Below are positions 1-6,000 of a stretch of 6,520 nt of DNA, one piece after another (within the stretch, counting starts at the first letter, position 1; each line of letters begins with the position of its first letter). The translations under genes were made by a program, and so were the position numbers. The notes beneath the pieces were generated by a model. The model saw nothing but the letters and a program-made list of their open reading frames with translations, was not told the DNA's origin and made no database searches. Origin of the DNA: UBA6921 sp031363085 (GTDB lineage Bacteria; Pseudomonadota; Gammaproteobacteria; SG8-11). The stretch is from assembly GCA_031363085.1 (NCBI GenBank), contig JANLTU010000171.1, forward strand, positions 1-6,520, read 5' to 3'.

Positions 1-222
1 TATACTCGATCCGGTGTTGCCTGGACACAGCAAGCCTATGTCAAGGCCAGCAATCCCGAAATAACAGATTACTTCGGCACGTCGGTTGCCCTCTCCGGCA
101 ACGGTAACACCCTCGCCGTTGGCGCATATGCCGAAGATAGTGCCGCGACCGGCATAAACAACACCGTACCGGGTCAGGGGGATAATTCCGCCAGCGGGGC
201 CGGCGCGGTGTACCTCTATTAA
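1..222 (+). CDS. FG-GAP repeat (beta-propeller) protein, C-terminal fragment
   Basis: This is the last 73 codons of a gene that begins upstream of the window; the frame is open from base 1 and closes with TAA at 220-222. The peptide contains WTQQAYVKAS, then DYFGTSVALSGNGNTLAVGA, then a Gly/Asn/Ser-rich loop, and it ends GAGAVYLY. The FG-x-S-V-A-L-S-x-x-G-x-x-L-A-VGA pattern is the FG-GAP (integrin-alpha-like) repeat, in which each repeat forms a propeller blade. Proteins of this type are usually large and exported, and many bind calcium or act at the cell surface. The terminal VYLY closes the last blade, so the end looks natural and not truncated. The signal peptide and number of blades cannot be seen, and the ligand is unknown. 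Confidence 0.8.
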   Translation, partial: YTRSGVAWTQQAYVKASNPEITDYFGTSVALSGNGNTLAVGAYAEDSAATGINNTVPGQGDNSASGAGAVYLY

Positions 223-233
223 ATGCCGTCGAT

Positions 234-267
234 GTCTGGATGGCCTGCGCCAGCGGGTCATCCAGAC
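234..267 (+). terminator. Strong stem-loop after the FG-GAP gene, possible terminator
   Basis: Twelve bases after the FG-GAP stop codon, 234-248 pairs with 253-267: 15 base pairs around a GCCA loop. The outer nine pairs (GTCTGGATG with CATCCAGAC) are perfect. The two non-Watson-Crick pairs (243 with 258, 246 with 255) are G-U in a plus-strand transcript but would be A-C mismatches in a minus-strand RNA, so the structure fits plus-strand transcription. No T-tract follows (next bases GCCTCTATG), so it may be a transcript-end stabiliser or a repetitive extragenic palindrome and not a classical intrinsic terminator. Confidence 0.5.
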
Positions 268-529
268 GCCTCTATGCAACTTGCTTTAACGCGCATCATG
301 CCGCCCACGGAGCTGTTTAGCTATCGTGCACGCGCGAGCGCCGAGGCAAAAACACTTGCCTTGCGCGCGGCGCTGACACACCCATCCCAGCGGTTGTTCC
401 TGAGCCGTTGCGGCATTCCAATGCAAGTTTGAAAACGAATTCACCGGACCAGTAACCCTAGAATTTGAGGGCGCGTAAATTGTGGCCTGCGACACATTTC
501 ACGCGAATTCGTTTGTGAGCTCGTATGCG
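268..529. other. Intergenic stretch without a convincing gene
   Basis: The space between the FG-GAP stop and the Sel1 gene is 366 bp. Two 69-codon open frames lie in it on opposite strands (223-432 plus, 286-495 minus). Neither has a signal peptide, a recognisable domain or a clear ribosome binding site. The minus-strand peptide contains QEQPLGWVCQRRAQGK, which resembles short hypothetical ORFs I have seen scattered through proteobacterial genomes, so it may mark a dispersed non-coding repeat. A compound stem-loop sits at 337-374: outer arms AGCGCCG/CGGCGCT (337-343, 368-374) and inner arms AGGCAA/TTGCCT (344-349, 356-361). I do not call a gene here. Confidence 0.5.
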
Positions 530-535
530 TAAAAT
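530..535 (+). promoter_or_regulatory. Possible -10 element upstream of the Sel1 gene
   Basis: TAAAAT matches the TATAAT consensus at five of six positions. It would put the transcript start near 542, about 47 bases before the ATG at 589. No good -35 box lies at the right distance; the best is TTCGTT at 508-513, with a 16-base spacer. The call rests mainly on the -10 match and its position. Confidence 0.25.
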
Positions 536-588
536 GTTCGACGACGCTGAGGTCAGTGCGAAACGGAAAGTAGCTTGATGGATGAGTC

Positions 589-2550
589 ATGAGAAAACCA
601 AGCACGATCATTTTCATGTTTTTTTGCGGCGCGGCGCAGGCGGGTCTTGAAGAGGGTGCGGCCGCCTATCAACGTGGTGATTACGCGGCTGCCGAGCGTG
701 AATTTCGTGTCGCGGCAGCAAGCCGCAATGCCCAGGCACAATACAGTTTGGGCGTCATGTATGAGCGCGGCCTGGGCGTAAAGCAAGATGATGAAACCGC
801 AGTGACTTGGTACCGCCTCGCGGCTAAGCAGGGCGACGCGCCGGCACAAAACAGCTTGGGCTTGATGTATGCCAACGGGCGCGGCGTGCGGCAAGATGAT
901 AGCGAGGCGGTCACGTGGTTCAGCGAGGCGGTCGAGCAGAATAATGCCGATGCTCAATACAATCTGGGCATCATGTACGAAAACGGTCGCGGCGTGGCCC
1001 AAGATGACGAGGCGGCGGTGAAGTGGTTTCGCAATGCAGCGGAGCAAGGCTACAGCAAGGCGCAATACAGTTTGGCGCGCATGTACCAAAGCGGTCGCGG
1101 CACGCTGCAAGACTATGTGGCGGCGGTAAAGTGGTATCGCATTGCGGCCGAGCAAGGGGAGGCGGATGCGCAATATGGTTACGGCTTTATGATCGCAAAC
1201 GGCTTCAGCGTGCCGCGCAATGATGTGCAAGCCGTCAAATGGTATCGGGCGGCTGCGCAGCAGGGCAATGTTCAAGGACAAAACGGTCTGGGTTGCATGT
1301 ATGCCAGCGGGCGCGGTGTGAAGCGGGATGACGTTGAGGCAGTGAAGTGGTACCGCAAGGCGGCGGAACAAGGGTTTGCAGCAGGTCAAGACAATTTGGG
1401 CGTGATGTACACCAGCGGGCGCGGTGTGAGGCGTGACGATACACTGGCCATCATGTGGTATCGCAAGGCGGCGATGCAAGGCTTTGCCAGCGCTCAAAAT
1501 CACATCGGCGCAGTGTACGCCAGCGGACGGGGCGTGATCCAGGGCGATGCGGAAGCCTACGCTTGGTACCGCAAGGCGGCGGAACAAGGCCATGCCGATG
1601 GTCAAAACAATTTGGCGGTGGTGCTTGAGAATGGACGCGGGGTGCAGCAGGACACCACTGAGGCGGCGGTGTGGTACCGCAAAGCGGCGGAGCAGGGCCA
1701 AGTGGCCGCGCACTTTAATTTGGGCGTGCTGTACGCGAATGGACGTGGCGTACAGCAAGACGATGCAGAGGCGATGAAGTTGTATCGCATCGCCGCGCAA
1801 CACGGCCATGCCGGTGCACAAAATAATCTGGGCAACATGTACGAAAACGGACGCGGCGTGCCGCAAGATTATGCCGAAGCCTTGCTTTGGTACCGTAAAG
1901 CGGCGGAGCAACGGCATGCCGACGCACAAAATAATCTGGGGGTCATGTACGCCGACGGGCGCGGCGTAACCCGTGACGATGCCGAGGCGGTTAAATGGTT
2001 TCGCAAATCCGCAGAGCAGGGTTATGTGCGCGGTCAATATAACGTGGGAATGATGTTCGCGCACGGACTGGGGGTGAAACAGGATGACTTGGCCGCATTC
2101 AAGTGGCAGCGCAAGGCGGCGGAACAAGGGCATGTCCGCGCTCAGTTGAACCTGGGGCGTTTCTACGAAAGCGGCACGGGGGTCGTCAAAAATGAGCGTG
2201 ATGCGTTACGCTGGTATCAGCGCGCCGCAGAGCAAGGTGACGTCGAGGCAAAAGCCAATGTGGATCGACTTAAGCAAGGTGCGCAGCAACGCGTGCAAGC
2301 CGAAGCGCATCGGCAATTGACCGCCGCGAAGATTATTAAACAAGTCAGAGTGGCCGAACAGGCCGGGCAGCAATTTCGCAAAACGCTGCTGGTCGGCGAC
2401 GACACGCATTGTGGCTTGGTGATTGAAGTCAAGCCGCCCATCGCCAAGATTCAAACCGTGATCGGCGAACTGTGGATGAAAATTACGCAGCTCTACCCGG
2501 CGCATACGCTCCCATGCCGTTTCGTTGAGCGTGTTTACCAAGAGCCTTGA
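589..2550 (+). CDS. Exported Sel1-repeat protein, 14 repeats plus C-terminal domain
   Basis: A 653-residue protein. Residues 1-18 form a signal peptide (Arg-Lys, hydrophobic IIFMFF core, cleavage after AQA), so it should be periplasmic or secreted. Residues 19-46 look like a TPR-type helical pair. Residues 47-550 are fourteen consecutive Sel1 repeats of exactly 36 residues, consensus AQxNLGxMYxxGRGVxxDDxEAVKWYRKAAEQG. Repeat 5 (191-226) is the most degenerate. Residues 555-600 are helical and rich in Gln and Ala. Residues 600-653 form a small, probably beta-rich domain with C608 and C643 (VGDDTHCGLVIEVK ... LPCRFVERVYQEP). Sel1 solenoids are protein-binding scaffolds in which pairs of helices stack. 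The partner is unknown; exported members in other bacteria act in envelope regulation or host contact. The start is fixed because TGA at 583-585 is in frame just upstream. No strong Shine-Dalgarno is visible, only GGATGAG at 580-586. slyX follows closely. Confidence 0.93.
   Translation: MRKPSTIIFMFFCGAAQAGLEEGAAAYQRGDYAAAEREFRVAAASRNAQAQYSLGVMYERGLGVKQDDETAVTWYRLAAKQGDAPAQNSLGLMYANGRGVRQDDSEAVTWFSEAVEQNNADAQYNLGIMYENGRGVAQDDEAAVKWFRNAAEQGYSKAQYSLARMYQSGRGTLQDYVAAVKWYRIAAEQGEADAQYGYGFMIANGFSVPRNDVQAVKWYRAAAQQGNVQGQNGLGCMYASGRGVKRDDVEAVKWYRKAAEQGFAAGQDNLGVMYTSGRGVRRDDTLAIMWYRKAAMQGFASAQNHIGAVYASGRGVIQGDAEAYAWYRKAAEQGHADGQNNLAVVLENGRGVQQDTTEAAVWYRKAAEQGQVAAHFNLGVLYANGRGVQQDDAEAMKLYRIAAQHGHAGAQNNLGNMYENGRGVPQDYAEALLWYRKAAEQRHADAQNNLGVMYADGRGVTRDDAEAVKWFRKSAEQGYVRGQYNVGMMFAHGLGVKQDDLAAFKWQRKAAEQGHVRAQLNLGRFYESGTGVVKNERDALRWYQRAAEQGDVEAKANVDRLKQGAQQRVQAEAHRQLTAAKIIKQVRVAEQAGQQFRKTLLVGDDTHCGLVIEVKPPIAKIQTVIGELWMKITQLYPAHTLPCRFVERVYQEP
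727..2238 (+). repeat. 14 x 108-bp in-phase coding tandem array (Sel1 units)
   Basis: The Sel1 units are 14 back-to-back blocks of exactly 108 bp with no insertion or deletion. Most units have diverged, but some blocks stay almost identical in DNA. TGGTACCGCAAGGCGGCGGA occurs in both unit 6 and unit 8, and GCAAGGCGGCGGAACAAGG recurs in unit 13. This is a protein repeat and not a CRISPR or satellite array. Conserved blocks scattered through a diverged array suggest duplication and gene conversion. Confidence 0.9.
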
Positions 2551-2569
2551 TGCACATCGGAAAAAATCC

Positions 2570-2800
2570 ATGATTGGGTCCAGTTTTTCAAGTTCTGTCG
2601 ACGCGCGGCTCACTGAGTTGGAAACACGTCTGTCCTTTCAGGACAACACCATCAACGAGCTCAACGAGGTGATCATCACGCAGCAACGGCGGATCGTACA
2701 ATTGGAACGCGCGCAGGCGCTGTTAAAAGGGCAGTTGCGGATCATGGCGCCGTCGCTCACGGTTCCGGCCAGCGAAGAAACTCCGCCGCCGCACTACTGA
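2570..2800 (+). CDS. slyX: SlyX family protein
   Basis: A 76-residue cytoplasmic protein, close to the length of E. coli SlyX (about 72). The core is an acidic coiled coil: VDARLTELETRLSFQDNTI, then ELNEVIITQQRRIVQLE, then a Leu/Arg-rich helix. The end ETPPPHY is the family hallmark. The family's function is unknown; the gene is named from its position beside slyD in E. coli, and slyD is not visible here. I chose ATG at 2570, which gives the usual MxxxxxxxxVDARLTELE beginning and has GGA about nine bases upstream. An upstream TTG at 2525 in the same frame would overlap the Sel1 gene by 26 bases and add a tail unlike the family. The gap to the Sel1 stop is 19 bp, so the two are probably co-transcribed. 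Confidence 0.88.
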   Translation: MIGSSFSSSVDARLTELETRLSFQDNTINELNEVIITQQRRIVQLERAQALLKGQLRIMAPSLTVPASEETPPPHY

Positions 2801-2819
2801 TTTACTCGGCTATTTTATT

Positions 2820-2849
2820 TTGACCGGGGTAGTTGCCGCCTGCTAACGT
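2820..2849 (+). promoter_or_regulatory. Possible sigma-70-type promoter for the OB-fold gene
   Basis: TTGACC at 2820-2825 matches the -35 consensus at five of six positions. It is followed after 18 bases by TAACGT at 2844-2849, a weak -10 that keeps the key T, A and final T. TG at 2841-2842 lies one base before it, as in an extended -10. The leader to the ATG at 2884 would be about 28 bases. It lies just after slyX in a TA-rich patch, which suggests that the OB-fold gene has its own promoter. Confidence 0.4.
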
Positions 2850-2883
2850 GGCCGCTTTATTTCATAACAACTGAGGATTTTCC

Positions 2884-3261
2884 ATGTTCGCAAAGACAGT
2901 GGTGGCGGTGGCGTTGGCGGCAGCGGTGATGGGCGGTGGCGTGGCGATGGCGGCCGATGCGGCGGCGGCGAAAACCGTCGAAGCGTTAAATGTCGAGAAA
3001 GCGCAGCTCAAGGGCAAACAGGTTGCGTTCAAAGGCAAGGTGGTCAAGGTCAACAATAACGTCATGAAGAAGAATTTCCTGCACATTCAGGACGGCACCG
3101 GTAAGGATGGCACCAACGACATTACCGTCACCAGTACGCAGACGGCGAAAGAAGGCGACGTGGTCAGCATCGTGGGCAAGGTGACGCTGGACCGTGATTT
3201 CGGGGCGGGTTACTTGTACCCGCTGATTATCGAAGACGCGGTGATTAGCGCGGCAAAATAG
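2884..3261 (+). CDS. Small periplasmic OB-fold protein
   Basis: A 125-residue protein. Residues 1-23 form a typical signal peptide (Lys4, long Ala/Val/Gly core, AMA cleavage before ADA). The mature protein is about 100 residues. Residues 39-120 have the pattern of an OB-fold of the nucleic-acid-binding superfamily: LKGKQVAFKGKVVKVNNNVM, then KKNFLHIQDGTG, NDITVTS, GDVVSIVGKVTLDRDFGAGY and YPLIIEDA. Exported members of this group are common in proteobacteria and deltaproteobacteria and are usually annotated only as OB-fold or DNA-binding proteins; a real ligand in the periplasm is not established. GAGGA at 2873-2877 is a good Shine-Dalgarno six bases before the ATG. The gene stands apart from slyX (83 bp gap) and ends at a strong terminator, so it is probably monocistronic. 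Confidence 0.85.
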   Translation: MFAKTVVAVALAAAVMGGGVAMAADAAAAKTVEALNVEKAQLKGKQVAFKGKVVKVNNNVMKKNFLHIQDGTGKDGTNDITVTSTQTAKEGDVVSIVGKVTLDRDFGAGYLYPLIIEDAVISAAK

Positions 3262-3270
3262 TATTTCAGT

Positions 3271-3315
3271 GCGTTACGCGAGCAGCACGCATGGCGCTCG
3301 CGTAATGTCGTTTTT
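3271..3315 (+). terminator. Intrinsic terminator between convergent genes
   Basis: TTACGCGAGC (3274-3283) pairs perfectly with GCTCGCGTAA (3296-3305). The stem extends outward by three pairs to 3271/3308, two of them G-U in the plus-strand RNA. A TTTTT run follows at 3311-3315. It begins ten bases after the OB-fold stop codon. The G-U pairs and the T-run both fit the plus strand. On the minus strand the nearest T-rich stretch lies farther away, so termination of the convergent TPR gene here is possible but weaker. The T-run overlaps the last codons of that gene (stop at 3314-3316). Confidence 0.8.
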
Positions 3316-4939
3316 AAAACCGCGACGCACTCAGCGTCACGTCCGCACCATTCCAGGCTTTCTTGAAACGCTGCTCCACGGTGGCCAGCTCCTTGGTTTT
3401 TTTCTGCGCTTCGAGGCTGAGTTTCAAGCCGTACAGCGACCAGCCGGTTTCGGGATTTCGGGCGAGGTCGTCGAGGTAGACTTTTTCCGCATCGGCGGCT
3501 TTGCCGGCGGCCAGCAGGGTGGCACCAAGGCGTTGGCGTACCGGCTGAAACCAGTCCGGCGGCTCGTCGTAGATCAAGCCATCGTCGACCACAACCGCCT
3601 GCTGCAATAATTTTATGGCGGCGTCGAGATGGCCGGCGCGCTGTTCGATGTCCGCGTTCAGCACATCGCCGGCGATGCCCAGCAAGACTTTCGCGGAGTT
3701 AAAACCCGCCGTGTGTTCCGGTGCTTGAGCAGCCGCGCGTTGGCTTAATGCGGCGGCTTCCGTGCGGGCTTTTTCGGCATCGTTCTTCGCGCTGTAGGCG
3801 AGTCCGCGTGCGAAATGCCAAATGCCTTTGGTGAAGTTCAAGCTCTCGGCAGGTTCCGGTTCTTGAATTATTTCATCCCACTTGCCGAAACGCGCCAGCG
3901 CGTACAGCGGTGCGGGAATAAACGCTTCCGCAGGCGGCATCTCTTTGAGCATTTCGGCCGGGATGTTGGCGGTCAGTCGGCGCGCCGCTTTGAGGGCGTC
4001 GGCGCTATGCCCGGCGGTCATGTTGGCAAAATACAAAAAATGCAGGTTGTGGTTGTAATACATCGACGGATAAAAGCCCTGCGGGTTCCGGTCCTTGATA
4101 AATTTTTCGTCGGTGTGGGTCGCGTGTTCGTTGGCGGTGATGGCTTCCTGGTACATACCCACACGCACGAAGGTGTGCGCCGGCATATGCACCAAGTGGC
4201 CGGCCCCGGGCATCAGGCCAGGCAAGCGCTTGGCGCAATCCAGCGCGCGCTGCGGTTGGTGCGAGGCTTCGACTGCGTGAATATAGTAGTGGCAGGCGCC
4301 GGGATGATTTTCATCGAGCTTGATGGCCGACTCCAGCGCGGCGATGATTTCGTTGATCGCGCCTTTGGGCTGGCCGTCGGCGGTCCAGTAATCCCACGGT
4401 TGCAAATCCATCAGGCTTTCCGCGAACAGGGTCGTGACATCGGTGTTGGCGGGGAAGCGTTTTGCCGCTTCGCGCATCGCTTGCGCATAGGCTTGGTCGC
4501 GTGCACTGCGTTGGTCGCCGGGCTCCTTGGCGTAACGTTGCGCCAGCGCGGCGATGAGTGCGCGCTCCACCACGGTAGTCTTGACGGACTTGCTAAGTGT
4601 CAGCGCTTTTTGTGCGAGTGCGTACGCGGCAGGTTCCTGTTTGAGGTCCATCGACAAGTTGATATTCGGCCCCATTGATAATGCCTGACCCCAGATACAC
4701 ATCGCGCATTTGTCGTCGAGCTCGGCGGCCTTTTTAAATGACGCGAGCGCTTCGTCGTGATTGAAGCCGTAGGTCAGGCGCAAGCCTTGATCAAAGTATT
4801 GCTGTGCGAGCGGCTCGGCAGTGCTGATTTTTTGGTGATGTGTTCCTAAATTGTCATACAGTGGCACGTTGCTGTCGGCGGCGCGGGCTTGCGTGCTAAC
4901 CGCACTCAGTGCAAGAGCAAAAGCAATGAAACGATGCAT
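3314..4939 (-). CDS. Exported tetratricopeptide-repeat protein with conserved His/Cys motifs
   Basis: A 541-residue protein with a signal peptide at 1-20 (MHRF, hydrophobic ALALSAV, cleavage after ARA), so the mature part is periplasmic. It belongs to a widespread uncharacterised TPR family that I recognise by its layout: YFDQGLRLTYGFNHDEA (48-64), C78-A-M-C81, GPNINL (90-95), MDLQPWDYW (177-185), HPGACHYYIHAVEAS (212-226), MPGAGHLVHMPAH (243-255), YYNHNLHFL (294-302) and EPPDWFQPVRQRLGA (459-473). TPR helices run along most of its length. The clustered His and Cys residues are unusual for a pure scaffold and hint at a metal or ligand site, but no function is proven. The longer frame from 4987 adds 16 residues without signal character. 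ATG at 4938-4939 has GGAGAA six bases upstream, so I start there. It is convergent with the OB-fold gene and divergent from the lipoprotein gene. Confidence 0.88.
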   Translation of the reverse strand: MHRFIAFALALSAVSTQARAADSNVPLYDNLGTHHQKISTAEPLAQQYFDQGLRLTYGFNHDEALASFKKAAELDDKCAMCIWGQALSMGPNINLSMDLKQEPAAYALAQKALTLSKSVKTTVVERALIAALAQRYAKEPGDQRSARDQAYAQAMREAAKRFPANTDVTTLFAESLMDLQPWDYWTADGQPKGAINEIIAALESAIKLDENHPGACHYYIHAVEASHQPQRALDCAKRLPGLMPGAGHLVHMPAHTFVRVGMYQEAITANEHATHTDEKFIKDRNPQGFYPSMYYNHNLHFLYFANMTAGHSADALKAARRLTANIPAEMLKEMPPAEAFIPAPLYALARFGKWDEIIQEPEPAESLNFTKGIWHFARGLAYSAKNDAEKARTEAAALSQRAAAQAPEHTAGFNSAKVLLGIAGDVLNADIEQRAGHLDAAIKLLQQAVVVDDGLIYDEPPDWFQPVRQRLGATLLAAGKAADAEKVYLDDLARNPETGWSLYGLKLSLEAQKKTKELATVEQRFKKAWNGADVTLSASRF

Positions 4940-4945
4940 GGCGAG

Positions 4946-4951
4946 TTCTCC
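4946..4951 (-). promoter_or_regulatory. Ribosome binding site that fixes the TPR-protein start
   Basis: On the minus strand the sequence reads GGAGAA, six bases, then ATG at 4939-4937. This is the best Shine-Dalgarno near the gene. It places the start at the methionine directly before the signal peptide and rules against the ATG at 4987. Confidence 0.75.
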
Positions 4952-5025
4952 GTGGTTACGTGAGTTGCGAAACCTTACGCCGTTCATGCGTCGAAAAAAA
5001 GTGGCGGTCGAATGCGCGCGAACTT

Positions 5026-5031
5026 ATTACA
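5026..5031 (-). promoter_or_regulatory. Possible -10 element for the TPR-protein gene
   Basis: On the minus strand this reads TGTAAT, five of six matches to TATAAT, about 85 bases before the start codon. No -35 box lies at normal spacing (TTGTGC is 21 bases upstream), so the call is weak. The 179-bp divergent gap must hold promoters for both flanking genes; I could not identify a plus-strand promoter in it. Confidence 0.2.
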
Positions 5032-5118
5032 CTGTGATCCATCGGTGCGTGTGCACAACACGCTGCGCAGGGCAGACCGCGCCGACACCAAATCAAACAG
5101 GTTAATTTGCGCTGATTT

Positions 5119-5970
5119 ATGTCAAAACGCCTTAAATTGCATCTTGCCTACGCGGCATTGCTGGGTGCGCTCAGCAGTTGCGATGCCACGCCGCCACCGG
5201 TAGCAGTTGCACCACTTGCGGTGAATTTACCTACACCACGCGCGGACGCCATGGTGCTGATCCCGGCCGGCGCATTCATCATGGGCAGTGAAAAACTTGA
5301 CACCGAAAACAAGGCGCGTGAGTTCGGCTACAGCCAGCCGTGGTATGTCGACGAACATCCGCAGCGCACCCTCAGCCTGCCGGCCTATTACATCGATCAG
5401 TTTGAAGTCAACAACGACGCCTTTGCCAAGTTCATGCTCAGCAGCGGGCGCGGCAATCCCAAATTGTTGAGCGAACAGATTGCCAAGCAGCCACCCGCCT
5501 GGGCCCACGAGCCGGTGGCGAATATCGTGTGGCAATACGCCTACGACTACTGCGCCTGGGCCGGCAAGCGGTTACCCAGCGAAGCGGAGTGGGAGAAAGC
5601 CGCGCGTGGCACCGACGGCCGCGACTACCCGTGGGGCAATATCTGGGATGCAAAACGCGCCAATGCCGGCGGCGGCAGTGGGGTAATGCCGGTGGGCTCG
5701 TTCGCGAACGGCGTTTCACCTTACGGCGTGCACGACATGGCCGGCAATGTTTCCGAGTGGGTGCAGGACTGGTACCAAGCGTATCCAGGTGCCGACTTTA
5801 ACAGCCAACGGTACGGCGAAACCCACAAAGTAGTGCGCGGCGGCGGCTGGGGCGGCATCGGCCATTACGCCGTGCCGTACTTTTATCGCACCTCGTTTCG
5901 CGACTACGAACAGCCGTCACGCGCCTTTAACGACATCGGCTTTCGCTGCGCGCAAGGGGGCAGACGCTAG
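5119..5970 (+). CDS. Lipoprotein with SUMF1/formylglycine-generating-enzyme fold, catalytic cysteines absent
   Basis: A 283-residue protein. Residues 1-21 form a lipoprotein signal (MSKRLK, Ala/Leu core, lipobox LSSC with C21). Asp follows the lipidated Cys, which in enterobacteria favours retention in the inner membrane. A Pro/Val-rich linker reaches about residue 42. The SUMF1 domain covers about 43-278: MVLIPAGAFIMGS, YYIDQFEVNNDAFAKF, YDYCAWAGKRLPSEAEWEKAARG, YPWGN, SPYGVHDMAGNVSEWVQDWY, VVRGGGW (238-244) and the terminal GFRC (C277). True formylglycine-generating enzymes have two copper-binding cysteines just after the RGGSW motif. Here that stretch is GGIGHYAVPYFYR with no cysteine, so sulfatase activation is unlikely. 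Related non-FGE members include PvdO and carbohydrate- or protein-binding domains. In-frame TGA at 5113-5115 fixes the start. No Shine-Dalgarno is visible. Function unknown. Confidence 0.88.
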   Translation: MSKRLKLHLAYAALLGALSSCDATPPPVAVAPLAVNLPTPRADAMVLIPAGAFIMGSEKLDTENKAREFGYSQPWYVDEHPQRTLSLPAYYIDQFEVNNDAFAKFMLSSGRGNPKLLSEQIAKQPPAWAHEPVANIVWQYAYDYCAWAGKRLPSEAEWEKAARGTDGRDYPWGNIWDAKRANAGGGSGVMPVGSFANGVSPYGVHDMAGNVSEWVQDWYQAYPGADFNSQRYGETHKVVRGGGWGGIGHYAVPYFYRTSFRDYEQPSRAFNDIGFRCAQGGRR

Positions 5971-6000
5971 GCTAACGACGATGTAGGAAAACCCAAATCT

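Noticed and set aside
223..432. A 69-codon plus-strand frame starting on the base after the FG-GAP stop
   Set aside because: It runs through the strong hairpin at 234-267, has no Shine-Dalgarno and no recognisable protein pattern.
433..514. Inverted repeat AAACGAATTC / GAATTCGTTT, arms 433-442 and 505-514
   Set aside because: Six of the ten bases are the self-palindrome GAATTC, the arms are 62 bases apart and the match does not extend, so chance is likely.
553..2133. A 526-codon open frame antisense to the Sel1 gene
   Set aside because: It exists because the 108-bp repeat keeps the antisense frame free of stops. Its peptide is a low-complexity mirror of the Sel1 units with no domain.
727..2238. 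Regular tandem repeats as a CRISPR or satellite array
   Set aside because: The 108-bp period equals 36 codons, the frame is open throughout and the units encode Sel1 repeats; there are no spacers.
2525..2569. TTG start giving a 91-residue SlyX
   Set aside because: The extra 15 residues overlap the Sel1 gene and are not typical of the family; ATG at 2570 gives the normal length.
3815..4678. A 287-codon open frame antisense to the TPR gene
   Set aside because: The opposite strand has a clear family match, a signal peptide and a ribosome binding site. This frame has none of these and is rich in Arg/Gly as expected for a GC-rich shadow.
4940..4987. Longer start for the TPR protein
   Set aside because: The 16 added residues are polar and would bury the signal peptide; the good ribosome binding site serves the ATG at 4939.
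5048..5062. Short palindrome CGTGT-GCACA-ACACG in the divergent intergenic region
   Set aside because: Five-base arms are too short to call an operator, and no regulator gene lies nearby.
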